64,000 bases of DNA, taken from assembly GCA_029204225.1 (NCBI GenBank), contig CM055106.1, forward strand, positions 13,442,539-13,506,538. Direction: 5' to 3'. Each line of letters opens with the position of its first letter. Position 1 is the stretch's first letter. Made by a program: the position numbers and the translations under genes. Positions 1 through 10,526 of this stretch are shown here, in pieces. The notes beneath the pieces are model-generated. The model did not search any database. It saw nothing but the letters and a program-made list of their open reading frames with translations, and had not been told where the DNA came from. This stretch comes from Diphasiastrum complanatum (Eukaryota; Streptophyta; Lycopodiopsida; Lycopodiales; Lycopodiaceae).

Positions 1-582
1 CAATGTTGTAGGCCTAGATTGGACATATATTGTGATAGTGTGCTTACCGCATATGTTAGATCAGGTCGTGTGTAGATAAAAATATACTTATAGCTGACAA
101 GGTCTAGCTTCTTCCTCAGGTCAGACGGTATTTGTGCACAGTAGAGACATCCAAACACACATAGGTGTTTAAGGCTTGGTTTGTAACCATAGTAGGCTTC
201 AAATGGAGTTTCAAAGTCAACTGCCTTTGTGCTGAAATAATTTGCAGATGTTGTAGAAATTGCTTCAGCCCAAAATTTCTTGGGTAAGTGAGCATTTGAC
301 ATCATGGATCATGCAGCTTCCAACAATGTTCGTTTCTTTCATTCGACTACTCCATTTTGTTGTGGAGTGTAGCCTGAAATAAACTAATGGTGCACGCCGC
401 ATGAAGATAAGTAGTCCGCCATTTCAACAAACATGTACTCTCCTCCTAAATTAGACCGCAGGGTCATGATATTCTGATAAGTTTGAGTCTCAACAAACTG
501 TTTATATTTTCTGAAACAGTTGAATGCCTCAGACCTATTCTTGATGAACATAGTTTTGGTAAATCAAGAGTAGTCATCAATA
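1..582 (-). pseudogene. Ty1/copia pol relic (integrase core joined to RT C-terminal piece)
   Basis: Read on the minus strand, the translation runs from an integrase-core start (DDYS...FTKTMFIKNRSEAF), through NLGGEY, TPQQNGVVE and KFWAEA, to PFEAYYGYKPSLKHLCVFGC. This is the usual order of a copia integrase. It then jumps directly to YTRPDLTYAVSTLSQYMS, which belongs near the end of the copia reverse transcriptase, so everything between has been deleted. Several in-frame stops are present, for example after DDYS, after GVHH and after LLEAA. The catalytic Asp of the usual D-x-GGEY motif is Asn here. It is a dead fragment continuing beyond the left window edge. A gypsy element abuts it at about 582. 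Confidence 0.85.
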
Positions 583-741
583 TATATATTACATCGTGAA
601 ACAGATCTTTTTGCCTGATCTAGACAATGTATTAAGAAATAACTTCAAGATTGCCTCACCGCCTGGTAACGGACAGAAACAACCTGTAACCAGAGTAAAG
701 AAATCCAAAACCATGTTTCACAGATCCTCAGTGATAGAATC
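582..741 (+). repeat. Truncated gypsy LTR, 3' (U5) end
   Basis: About 160 bases match, with a few differences, the reverse complement of 28236-28398. Both copies end in GTGATAGAATC. Here the sequence is followed within a dozen bases by a primer-binding site, so it is the downstream end of a 5' LTR whose upstream part is missing. The exact LTR terminus is unclear because no CA dinucleotide precedes the binding site. Confidence 0.6.
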
Positions 742-751
742 TGTGATTATT

Positions 752-770
752 TGGCGTCGTTGCTGGGGAC
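752..770 (+). other. Primer-binding site of gypsy element 1
   Basis: TGGCGTCGTTGCTGGGGAC differs at two positions from the common plant gypsy primer-binding site TGGCGCCGTTGCCGGGGA. It lies just after an LTR end and before gag, the expected place for tRNA priming of minus-strand cDNA. Confidence 0.65.
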
Positions 771-859
771 TAGATTTTAAGTGGGGTATAGACTTTGTTG
801 AGCCAATCAGCACAGCAACAAAAAATACTCAAGCACGTTAGCCAATAATCCAGACCAAC

Positions 860-1660
860 CTCAAGAGAATCCAGTACCACCTGGAGCCCAAAGGATCCCC
901 AACCCGTTAGCCTTTGTTGTACCATTACCAGGAGCCATTCCACATAATCGATGAGCTCCTAGACTCGATCTACCAGGATACGATGGTACTACCGACCCAG
1001 CACGCTATCTTCAGATTTATGAGAAAGCCTGTGAAGTCTATGGAGAGACAACTCTAGAAGAAAAACTCCGACTCTTTAGTATGACCCTCACTGATGCCGC
1101 TCGCGAGTGGCATTTCAACCTTGAGCGTCACGAATGAAACGAGTGGAAATCACTCAAAGACTCATTCGTCTAGATTCCTTGAAAGCCAATTCTTGTTGCT
1201 CAGCACGATGAAGAATATGAACCCCAATGTTCGTGAGCCATTGTTATTGACCAAAGCCATAGATCCCAAGGTGAAGGATCCTCTTCCGATGTTGCCACAC
1301 AATTGTTGTTACAACAACTTGAAACCATGAATAAAACCCTCCAGGCACAAATGGATAAGATATCCAAAGATTTTGAATAGAAGTTGAAAAATACCACACC
1401 ACAAGGGCCTATTGTCAACCAATTTCCCAAGCGTGATAATGTTTGGTGTTCCACATGCCAACAAAATCACATGGCGAACGAATCTCCACAAAGTAGACAG
1501 ATAGCCCAAAGGCTTTGCGTCTTTTGCAACACCAACAATCATGATACATCTACTTGTATCTACAATCCGAGAATACAAGCCATTGCACAACAATACCAGT
1601 GGAGGATGCAACAACAAGGTCCCTAGATTATGAGTTATTAGAGGCCCACATTCCAACAAG
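860..1660 (+). pseudogene. Ty3/gypsy gag relic (element 1)
   Basis: The translation carries the conserved plant gypsy gag block: APRLDLPGYDGTTDPARYLQIYEKACEVYG, then LRLFSMTLTDAAREWHFNLE, interrupted by stop codons. Around 1440-1600 are two zinc knuckles. The first is WCSTCQQNHMANES, in which the last Cys is replaced by Ser. The second, CVFCNTNNHDTSTC, is intact (Cx2Cx4Hx4C). Homologous stretches occur in the gag genes at 8133 and 23212. Gag would form the virus-like particle and bind element RNA, but this copy cannot be translated through. Confidence 0.8.
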
Positions 1661-1807
1661 CACCATCACAACGCTTAGCACTACTTGGACCTAATAATGC
1701 AGCACCAGCCTTAGTAGTGTGACAGCCTGAACTGTCAAATCATCCCAGCAAACTTTGCTACCACAAGTCATGATCCTCAACCTCTGCTAGAGTTCATCCT
1801 TGAGAAT

Positions 1808-2781
1808 GTGTATATGTTTGAGGATCAATGGTTCCCTTGTTTTGACTCAGATGGAACTGAAGCTTCTATTTACCCCTTATTTACTGCCCAACAACGTTCC
1901 TACGAAAACAGGGCACCTATCCAATGTTATGGCTATGGAGAGAACCACCGCATTGCCGAGTGCCCATACAAAGGCACCTACACACCTATTTGTAGGGAAT
2001 GTGGCCATGGCCATTGCTATAAAGATTTCCCATCCCGACCAGTAGATCCGCAAATTGATGCACCGGTCAATTTTGTAACCATTGTACATGATAGGAGAGC
2101 GAAACTGACAAAACCAGAAGCCCCTATCTACATTCAGACACGTGCCCAACATTTGAAGGAGTCCCCAGTGGTAGAGAGAATTTTGAACGAGGAGCATAGT
2201 CAACCCCATACTATAAGCCATTACACTAAATCCACTGGACCAGGAGAGTATCCCAACCCGCAAAAAGAAAAAGATCGTTATATCAAGGTAAAAAAGTGGA
2301 TACAAGAGGAGCAAGCTAAGGTCCTTATTGGTGATCTCAATCGGCTAATAGAACCTATGGATTCACCTGTACACTCTGACCAAGTTGTGAATGCTCCTAC
2401 CTCACCCATAAGCCAAGAAGGATCTATCCCAATGAAGAACTTTTCGTCTCTCTAGAACCAAAAGGAAGTGGAACCAAGGCCTTAACTACTTTATTGTCTA
2501 GTCATGTCACCCTACCCTTAGGTGATGTTTTGAAGAATTCCAAACCCCTACGCCAAGCCTTAACCACCTGGCTAGGAGATAAAATTACACCAACAGGACC
2601 CTCCAAGAATGGAGAGAGTGATGATGACCAATTCATAATGGCCATTAGTGGCACTTGGGAAAATGAGAAAAGTAATGTTACCCTACTTGTTCAGCACAAG
2701 AACCTCCCTGCAGTAGCTGCTGTTATTGATGGTGGATTAGGAGTCAACATCATGTCTTCACACACCGAGAGTGGAGACTAA
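1808..2781 (+). pseudogene. Gypsy gag C-terminal region and protease relic (element 1)
   Basis: An open stretch (1808-2455) carries two further decayed zinc knuckles. CYGYGENHRIAEC has lost its second Cys, and CRECGHGHCYKDF has lost its last Cys. A second frame (2494-2781) contains AVIDGGLGVNIMSS, which matches the retropepsin active-site region of plant gypsy elements in its D-G-G form (usually D-S/T-G). The two pieces are separated by a stop at 2453. It belongs with the gag upstream and the RT downstream; no function is expected. Confidence 0.7.
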
Positions 2782-2942
2782 GTGCCTTAAATCCCGCAGG
2801 TTTTTCGATAAAACTTGCTGATCAGAGCTACGTCAAACCTATGAGAATTGTAGAGAATGTATATGTGAAGGTCGCTGAACTTCGCTCTGTCATTAACATC
2901 ACAATCTTAGATCTGCTGAAAACAAGGCTCAACTTACCGACT

Positions 2943-3115
2943 TGATTGGGGTTAGATCATATCACATTGGAGAATCGGGATCGAGCCATGAGAGTCGATC
3001 CAAATATCTGGACCATTAAGCCAAAGTACGCCATGATTGGAGTTAGATCGTATCACATTGGAGAATCGGGATTGAGCCATGAGAGTCGATCCAAATATCT
3101 GGACCATTAAGCCTA
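2943..3115 (+). repeat. Tandem duplication of about 95 bp inside element 1
   Basis: The stretch around 2943-3020 (TTGGGGTTAGATCATATCAC... to ...TGGACCATTAAGCC) is repeated at about 3038-3115 with only a few changes. This is a local duplication in the protease-to-RT spacer. Confidence 0.85.
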
Positions 3116-4129
3116 CAAGCCCATTAGAAAAAACGACTTCATCTCCTACCGATCACACAATCGATCAAAATTTGAAGAAGCGCTACAAGCCATTGGGAAT
3201 CCATCAAGATTCTGATATTGATATCATCAATTGGATTGATGCCCTAGCTAAAATTGATTATATGAGCTCTGTAAAAGGATTCATCTCCCTATTCTGAGAA
3301 GCCAATCAAGAGTCAAAATCCACAAACCTCGCGCCGGTCAACCTTGATGATGAGATCGAAATTGGGACGAACATGGTCGAAATCTTATGGCTTCCATTAG
3401 AACCACCCCTGTAACCCTATGAAGAAGAACTTCTCCCTTGGTGCTCAGTAATCACCTTGGAAGATGATGCGGGATATTCCGACGACGAACAAGCGTTATC
3501 TTACTTTGATCCCCAATGTTATGGAGAGAGACGATTACCAGAAGACGTACCCAAGATCCCATCCTTGGCTAAGGTTTCTAAAGAGCCTCGCCCCACAAGT
3601 GTGTATCAATACCAGGTCAAGATAAGCCAATGGGACAATCTAGTAGATGAAGCCATAACCAGTGTGGACACCACATTGTGGGATCTCCTTGAGAAGATAG
3701 TTTCACCCACAAACCCGCCTATCTGCTCGTGCTCTGTCAATATGGTGGCAACAAAGAGACCAACTTCCAAAATACCTGCTAATCTGAAAGAAAAAGCTAA
3801 GGTGGGTTGTGATCGTCCACAACTCATGAATATCTAAATTCAATGGATAGATGCTGCATCTAAGGTCTCAAAAAGAGTCTCGACAACATCCACTTCTCCA
3901 TCCCAAAATCAAGAACTAGACATGATTCAGAATCGATGGCTGAGCCATTGCGCGATGTACCAACATAATTTTGTGAATATACCTTAGATGATGTGATCGT
4001 TGTTATGCCCCAAGCCTAGCGGGAACTTGACTCGAATGACACATTTGAAAATTCTTGTTCGTATAAAGATCCTACGAAAGTCCAACCTCTAGATCTAGCC
4101 GATCCTAGGGAAGATGAGAAGATAGTCTA

Positions 4130-4800
4130 TGTAGGTGAACAACTTATTACTGAAGAGCTATCCGATCTAAAAGACCTCCTACAAGAATATCGCAATTGTT
4201 TTGCATGGTCCTACAAGGATATGAAGGGAATACCACCTAAAGTAGTGCAGCACACCATTCTGTTAGTCGATGATGCGGAACCAAAAGTGAATCGACCTTA
4301 TCGCTGCAACCCCCGTTACTCCGAACTGATTCAACAAGAGTTGAAAAAGTTACCAGAAGCTGGATTCATATATGAGATTGAACATACCAACTGGATATCC
4401 CCGTGATTGTGCCTAAAAAGAACGAAAAACTATGCATTTGTATAGATCTCAAGAAACTTAACGCAGTCACAAAGAAGGACCACTTTTCTCTACCTTTTAC
4501 CGAAGGAGTGCTCAAACAAATAGCAGGAGAAGAGGCCTATAGTTTTCTCGATGGATTCAGTGGGTATAACCAAGTGCAAATAGCACCCGAGGACCAGCAT
4601 AAAACTGCCTCTACAACCGCATGGGGGACTTATGCTTTTTGCACAATCTCGTTTGGATTGTGTAATGCACAAAGCACCTTCCAAAGAGTTATGCAACATG
4701 CGTTCAAGGAGTTTCTTTAGAAATTATTAGAAGTGTTCCTTAATGATTTGTGTGTACATTCAGCCCGAAGGTATCACTTAAATCGTCTGGAACAAGTTTT
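4130..4800 (+). pseudogene. Ty3/gypsy reverse transcriptase relic (element 1)
   Basis: Two overlapping frames encode a typical gypsy RT. The first (4221-4406) has PYRCNPRYSELIQQELKKL and ends NWISP. After a frameshift near 4403 the second (4403-4720) has IVPKKNEKLCICIDLKKLNA, FLDGFSGYNQVQIAPEDQHK and FGLCNAQSTFQRVM. The catalytic box reads FLND instead of the usual F-M/L-D-D, so the first catalytic Asp is lost. A TAG interrupts just before it. RT sequence stops near 4800 and continues directly as integrase. Confidence 0.9.
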
Positions 4801-5119
4801 GAACATCATCATGCACTTCAGATGTCCTTCAGAACTTGTGAGTGATCGCGGAACTCACTTCCTGAATGAAACAGTATGAGTACTCCTAGCTGAATTCCTT
4901 GTGGTCCATCGCAAGAGTATGCCTTATTATCCCCAATGTAATGGACAGGTCGAATCTTCCAACAAGATTCTGGGCAATATTATGACAAAGATCGTGGAAG
5001 CCAGTAGGTCCGATTGGGAACTAACTCCAAGCAGCTTCATGGGCGTTTCGAACAACCTAAATGAGTACAACAAATTGTGGGTCGAAGTCACGTACTCTAA
5101 GCTATCTCTGAGCGACTAA
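4801..5119 (+). pseudogene. Ty3/gypsy integrase core relic (element 1)
   Basis: Immediately after the RT thumb (HLNRLEQVL) comes RCPSELVSDRGTHFLNETV, then a stop, then VHRKSMPYYPQCNGQVESSNKIL. The second catalytic Asp (SDRG) and the Glu region (NGQVE) are recognisable. The RNase H domain, the HHCC zinc domain and the first integrase Asp are missing, so an internal deletion fused RT to mid-integrase. The minus-strand integrase piece at 27860-28235 is from the same kind of element. Confidence 0.85.
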
Positions 5120-5149
5120 AATATATTTGAAAATTTATGCCACTTCCAT

Positions 5150-6084
5150 TCTTACACTTTGTGGATTTTTTAGAGCACTAGGCGTATGCCAGGACAAGTC
5201 TCGATCCATGTGCAAACCGAAAAGATTCTCATGTGTAGAGCATTAAGCGCAACTACTGATAAGCAATAAGTGCAATAGCAATCTCTAATCAACTCTAAAG
5301 AACTGAGCTAGAATGATCACGGGTGTTCAAGCTCGAATTCTGAGAGAAAGCTAACTGTTCAATATTTGATCTCTGTTAAGATGTTAAAATATGAACAACT
5401 ATTTATACTAAGCAATTAGGTCATCAAATGCGGTTGTCAGTTGGCTGGAGTCTGTTGGCATTCATTTAGTTCTTCTCGGATGTTGCTAGCTGATAAGCAG
5501 TGACATTTGGTCGTAAACAGTCTGTCTACATAAATAAACGTGACTGTCACTATGCAGAAATGAATGTAACTGTCATCAAGGAGAAAGTGAAAAATGCGAC
5601 TTTTGTGAAAAATGGAATAGTGTTGCAAAATCTCATTTCCTGAGTATTGGGGTAGCCCCACACTTTGCCAAAGTCATTTTCTTAACATTTGAGGCAAAAA
5701 AATGCAAAAAATGCAACACTGCAGTTTTACTTGCAATTCTTGACAGGCGAAAAATACAAAAAACGCGACACTGCATTTTTACTTGGAATTCCTGACAGAC
5801 GAAAATTACGAAAAATGCGACACTGTATTTTTATTCGCAATTTTTGACAGTGTCGCTTTAAGAGAAAATTGACTGCAGCAAAAAGACGATAGTGTCGGAT
5901 TTTGTAGTGAGAGAAAATTCTCGACACTTTTGTCAAACTCCGTGTATTTTTGTAGACTATGTAAAAACACTGTAACTCTACAGACTATGTAAAACACGGG
6001 AGAATCCGTAGAACTAGATAAACAGTTGGATGAAGACTAAAAACCGATTAGTCGATTAGTGAGAAGGAGAATAATCCAACAATC
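5150..6084 (-). repeat. Probable copia LTR, minus orientation
   Basis: On the minus strand a purine-rich tract (TTAAGGAGGAT) precedes TGTTGGATTATTCTCC, the usual look of a polypurine tract followed by the start of a copia 3' LTR. The LTR would run down to about 5150, where its end is unclear. It contains three 52-bp tandem copies (see separate entry). The start is well supported; the far end is a guess. Confidence 0.6.
5696..5850. repeat. Three tandem copies of a 52-bp unit
   Basis: Units start near 5696, 5748 and 5800. Each contains an A-rich stretch, then (T/C)GC(A/G)ACACTG, a T-rich stretch and TTGACAG or CTGACAG. Copies 2 and 3 are closest. They lie inside the probable copia LTR. Confidence 0.8.
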
Positions 6085-6227
6085 CTCCTTAATCTGAATC
6101 CATGAATGCCTTGACCTTTAAACTTAGTTCTGCACAGAACTTTCTGTGTGCATCCAAGCTTGTCGGAAAGACGTGTGTAAAAGACTGGTCGAACTTGAAA
6201 AGAAACGAACTCGAATGAAAAAAATAT
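6085..6227 (-). pseudogene. Copia 3' internal end with polypurine tract
   Basis: The minus-strand frame ends ...HRKFCAELSLKVKAFMDSD, followed by a stop and then the tract AGATTAAGGAGGA that precedes the LTR start at 6084. This arrangement is typical of the last codons of a copia polyprotein and its 3' untranslated end. The gypsy element at 6233 interrupts it; the sequence should resume at 18361. Confidence 0.5.
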
Positions 6228-6232
6228 TCGAA

Positions 6233-6965
6233 TGTTGGAGGGTTTGTGGATACCAAGGCAACCCTAACCCTAGTTAAAAAGTGAGAGGAATTTGGCACCC
6301 TGCATGTGTAAGTCCAACCCGATGATTACATAGTTATTTGATTGACTAGTTAAAAGTTAATAAAGGACTTTAGGCCTTTTTGCGGGACTTTTAATGTCAT
6401 AGGGCCTAAATGTCAAGTTAGTGAATAAAGTTGGGTTTCCCTCCAATTTTGATGGTTTCCACACTTTTTTATATTTGAATAAAAAGAGAGGCAAGACTGG
6501 ACCGATAGGATTCAGAGGCCAGGGTCCTCCTCTCTACTATAAAAAAAGACCAACTCGAGTTGCTCCTCATGTTCATTTCCTCATTTCAATAAAGCAGATT
6601 GGTTCTCTTTAGAAATGGATTGATGAATGTCCTTGCTCTTCCTCTCTTTTCCTCCATTTCTCATGCTTTCTTTGGTATTTGCTAATTGTTGGATTTGATC
6701 ATTATTGGGATTGCTATTTCTTATGCTTTTTGTGAGAGAGAAAGAGAGAGAGAGAGAAGAGTAAGTTTCTATCATTGTTGTGGATTTAGGGTTAATGGAA
6801 GTAGGGTAAATGGATGTAGTATTAGATCCTCCATTCATGTTGAAATCTGAACTATACTATCGCTCTCATGGGAACGAGCCTCCGTGTGACAACTAACTCC
6901 GTCTCTTTGATGCTAGATTGACTAGATCTTGGATTCAGATTAGACAAGGAAAGAAACCCACTACA
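6233..6965 (+). repeat. 5' LTR of the 6.2-18.4 kb gypsy-type element
   Basis: Starts TGTTGGAGGGTTTG and ends CCCACTACA. It contains a TATA-like TATAAAA at 6538-6544 and an AG-rich microsatellite near 6735. Its partner is at 17607-18355, which has an extra duplicated TTAATGGATGTAGTG segment. Confidence 0.95.
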
Positions 6966-6966
6966 A

Positions 6967-8132
6967 TTTTGGCGTTAGGCATCTTGTCGTGGCATGAATA
7001 GTGTTAAATCTGCATTTTAGAGTTAGTTTGAGATTGATTTTGCTTGATATGAGTGGATTTGCTTGTTTAAAATCTAATCTAATTATTAAATAGGAAAAGC
7101 TATTCAGATCACCAATCTTAAGATCTATTTGGATCTGAGATATCAGAGAAAATAACAAAAATAGATCAAATCTGTCAAATTTGGTCAAAAAGAGACAAAA
7201 AACGTCATCAGAGCTCAGAACTTTTTACCCTCTTTTAGGAAACCTTCGCCGAGTTGCAGACCTTTGGTTTTGTTTACAGAATCTTCAGTTTGAAGGGCAG
7301 AGATTAATTCCCAGCAGATTTCCGGAAACATCAGAAAAACCACCAAGAAACACCAGAAATTATCAAAACCCTAAAAAATACAAAAAAAGAACCTTCGCTC
7401 GATTCACTGTGCTTAGATGTGATTCAGATCTATCTATTGTCAGGTCGACAAAGAATAATACCATAAATAGAAAGGGTTTCAGAGGACCAGTTGTCATATT
7501 GTCATATTTTTGCCAAAAAAGTCACTTTTTTGCAAAATTACTAGTATTACTTTTGATTCTTTGCCAGAACCTTCGTCGAGTTTCTAGAACATTCTATTTA
7601 AACAAAATACTATTTTTGAGTTTGGGGAAGATTCTTCTTGATCAAATCACAAAAAATCTTGATTTTTACCCTCGTCAGATTACAGAAACTGTATTTCCTT
7701 GTGTCAGAAAACTTCGTCCGGTTTTCCATAGTTTTATCTGTGTCAGATCTTCCATCTGAGAAGTCGACGAAGGTTATTTCCCAAGAAATTGCCAGAAAAG
7801 TATTCAGAGAGTTTTTTTTTCCCCAAAATAGCAATGTTGAACCTTCGTCGAGCCAACCTTCGCCTAGAGAACCTTCACCAGTCCTTTTTTAGTTTCTGAT
7901 TTTCCAGATCAAGTCTCTGTCAAAATTTGGATCAAATCTGATATATTCTGAATTGGATTCTGAGAGATTTATCATTTTTAAGAAGTATCGATTGATCGAA
8001 TTTCGGAAAGTTTTTCATCATATAGAATCAGATTCTTGAAAAGTGGAATAGAGCTAGCAGATCTAATCTGAGATAGTTTTTTGAAAAAATCTATATCCAA
8101 TCTCATTATCGATTTGATCTAAATTTGTAAAA
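6967..8132 (+). other. Primer-binding site and gag leader with a repeated AACCTTCG motif
   Basis: TTTTGGCGTTAGGC just after the LTR looks like a worn TGGCGCCGTTGCC-type primer-binding site. The leader up to the gag ATG has long open frames but no recognisable protein. The motif AACCTTCG(T/C)CGAG or close variants recurs near 7241, 7390, 7570, 7707, 7848 and 7856. I treat the region as untranslated leader. Confidence 0.55.
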
Positions 8133-9230
8133 ATGGCTGTCCCGAGAGCTGCTCCTGGAGGTGCTGCACAGGAGGTCAATCCAATTATTGTTAGAAGAGC
8201 ACCCCGATTGGATCTACCCAAATATAATGGATTAGCAGATCCAGTTAGATTTCTTCGGATCTATGCTGAATCATGTGAGGTCTACGGTGAGATTTATCCT
8301 CAAGATAAACTTAAGCTGTTTCCTATGGCCTTAACAGACGCAACACAATATTGGTATTATAACCAAGATGAAACTGAGCGTACATATTGTGAGGTTGTTA
8401 AACGAGCCCTTATTACACGGTTCAAACCACGAAAGTTTATGGAAGACCCTTTCCTACTTTTAAGTAAAATTAAAATGGAAAAGCGGAAATGGTTCGAGAT
8501 TACATCGAAAGGGTGAAACGTCTTAGATTTGAATGTGAACCTGAGCTGATTAATGAAAATGCCATGATTATGTGGTTTTTGTCAAGTCTACCTAAACGGA
8601 TCAGACGCGAGCTAAAATACCATAATGAGTATGCACTTTTGCAAAATGCTATGGATGATGCAATTCGGGAGGAGGATGAAGATTCAGATGATGAACCGAA
8701 TGTCAGTATGTTGCCTTATACAGCAGGGCAAACTACTACGACATCCACCACTATTGCATCAACGAATGTCAATGCTACTGCGGAAATGATGCTCAATGAG
8801 TTCGAGAAACTTGGGAAGACCCAGCAAAAACAGATGGAAAAGTTGTAGTTGCAATTTGATGAGAAGATCAAAACATTGGAAAATTTTCACGGAGAAGCGA
8901 ACAAGGAACCTGAGAAGTTTGCAAAGACTTTTCCTACCAGGGAAAATATCTGGTGTTCTATTTGTACAGGAAATCACACAGTGAACGAGTGTCCTCAATT
9001 GAAAAAACGAATGGAAATCAGTGTTTGCCATCTGTGTAATTCACTTGACCATGAGACTGCTTTTTGCAACTTCAACCCTCGGATAATTCAGCAACGGTAT
9101 GCCCAGATGGAATATCGAGAACCACAGTATGGAGAAAATCCAGCAGCAAGACTGCGACAATCTACTCTTGGATACCCGGAACATCTAGCTTTGTCTGCCC
9201 CACCAAAACACTCCTCTCCTCCTACCAATT
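8133..9230 (+). pseudogene. Gypsy gag (capsid and nucleocapsid), frameshifted
   Basis: Starts MAVPRAAPGGAAQ and carries RRAPRLDLPKYNGLADPVRFL, LKLFPMALTDATQYWYY, RDYIERVKRLRFECEPEL and MIMWFLSSLPKRIRRELKYH, the conserved plant gypsy gag core. The reading frame shifts between 8480 and 8500, and a TAG at 8846-8848 interrupts it. The third segment holds two zinc knuckles, WCSICTGNHTVNEC and CHLCNSLDHETAFC, the second a canonical Cx2Cx4Hx4C. Gag would package element RNA. One frameshift and one stop make this copy inactive unless recoded. The end of the frame beyond about 9230 merges with the next ORF. Confidence 0.85.
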
Positions 9231-9242
9231 TGATGCATCATC

Positions 9243-9756
9243 ATGTCTTCTTCCAATACTTCCCAGTCTTCGCGCTATAATATCCATCGTGATGTCCCAT
9301 CTGCAACGGACATCATGATTCTTCCTAGCACAAGCATGGTCACTCAGTGGATGACCCTTGCGGAGCCTCTACTCACTGCAATGGGTATTCATGAGAGAGC
9401 CTTTTCGGGTCATATCAATATGGATTTCATCACTCTTGCCTTCAGTACGTGGAAGGAAGAGAAATCCAAATTTTATATCACTTTCCAGGGAGCCACACAC
9501 AAGGTGCACGTCACTGAGGCCACACTTGCAGCTATAGGAATATCATCTGGTATGCAGGCCTCACCCAATCACAAGCACGCCAAACAGGCCATCAAGCCAT
9601 TTATTGACTTCACCAATGATCTGCACTGGACTAATGATGGCTACCTTCTGGAAGCCATCACTAAGCCTTCCATTCAATAGCTACCTAGCTATTGAATAAT
9701 TTCCTGATGGTTGGCAACCTCAGGAAAGGCCGCATCACATCTGAAATCCTTCACAT
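9243..9756 (+). pseudogene. Accessory ORF, N-terminal part (not pol), in gypsy-type element
   Basis: An open frame of 145 codons starting MSSSNTSQSSRYNIHRD includes MTLAEPLLTAMGIHERAFSG, STWKEEKSKFYITFQGATHK and LEAITKPSIQ, then a stop. After a frame change SEILHMRV follows. I do not recognise a named family with certainty. The style recalls the plant-mobile-domain-like ORFs carried by some plant transposons. It is interrupted at about 9757 by an LTR fragment and seems to resume at 9985. It lies where protease and RT would normally be. Confidence 0.5.
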
Positions 9757-9984
9757 GAGGGTGTGCAGATCCCAAGACAACCCTAACCCTAGTTAATAAG
9801 TGAGAGAGATTTGGCACCCTGCGTGTGTAAGTCCAACCCGATGATCACATAGTTATCTGATTGATTAGTTAAAAGTCAATAAAGGACTTTAGGCCTTTTT
9901 GTGGGACTTTTAATGTCGCGGGGCTTAAATGTCAAGTTAGTGAATAAAGTTGGATTTCCCTCCAATTTTGATGGTTTCCACACT
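9757..9984 (+). repeat. Internal LTR fragment of the host element
   Basis: About 228 bases match the first third of the element's own LTR (LTR bases about 5 to 236), starting GAGGGTGTGCAGATCCCAAG and ending TGATGGTTTCCACACT. Neither LTR terminus nor a flanking duplication is present, so it is not a normal insertion. It splits the accessory ORF. Confidence 0.85.
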
Positions 9985-10080
9985 AAGTTGGCCAAAGCCC
10001 CTCTTGAACCATATAACTGGTTCAAGATTGTTTGTGGTGAGCTCAAGCAAGCTATTAAGGCCAATACTAAGTAGCAGTTT
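9985..10080 (+). pseudogene. Accessory ORF, continuation after LTR fragment
   Basis: The plus-strand frame reads LAKAPLEPYNWFKIVCGELKQ, then AIKANTK and a stop; after it QFAVGSLLSLLAASHLKH remains open. It looks like the continuation of the ORF interrupted at 9757. No family recognised. Confidence 0.4.
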
Positions 10081-10114
10081 GCCGTTGGCTCTTTATTGTC
10101 CCTCTTAGCCGCTT

Positions 10115-10433
10115 CTCACCTAAAACACAGAATCCATGGCTTCCACATGGATTCTGTGCTTTTGGTTTATGAAGAAGCATCGGTAGAATCATCTCATCAG
10201 GCCTCAAGTTCTCATAGTCGTCGTCGTCCACGCAGCGAGATCCTTCTGCGTCACGACGTCGCACTAAGCATACCTAGAAAACAGAATCCATGGCTTCCAC
10301 CTGGATTCTATGCTTTCGGTTTACGAAGAAGCACCGGCCGAGTCATCTCATCAGGCCTCAAGTTGTCATAGTCGTCGTCGTCCACGCAGCGAGATCGTAA
10401 TTCCTGACTCGCCTTCTGCGTCACGACATCAGC
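10115..10433 (+). repeat. Tandem duplication of about 150 bp with an internal hairpin
   Basis: Copy 1 starts near 10120 and copy 2 near 10275. Both run from ACAGAATCCATGGCTTCCAC through TCATCTCATCAGGCCTCAAG and GTCGTCGTCGTCCACGCAGC to TTCTGCGTCACGAC. In copy 1 the arms ACAGAATCCATG and CATGGATTCTGT form a perfect 12-bp stem with a 7-nt loop. In copy 2 the stem is worn. Confidence 0.85.
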
Positions 10434-10526
10434 TGCGCTTCCACCCCTGCTGCTGTTCGCACTGAACTTCCCATTTCCCTCGTCTCTGATTCTTCCCTCA
10501 CCTCTGCTCCCATACAAGGATAGTCT

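Noticed and set aside
7181-7759. A 192-codon open frame in the leader of the gypsy-type element
   Set aside because: Its composition follows the local DNA, no domain is visible, and it lies between the primer-binding site and gag where untranslated leader is normal.
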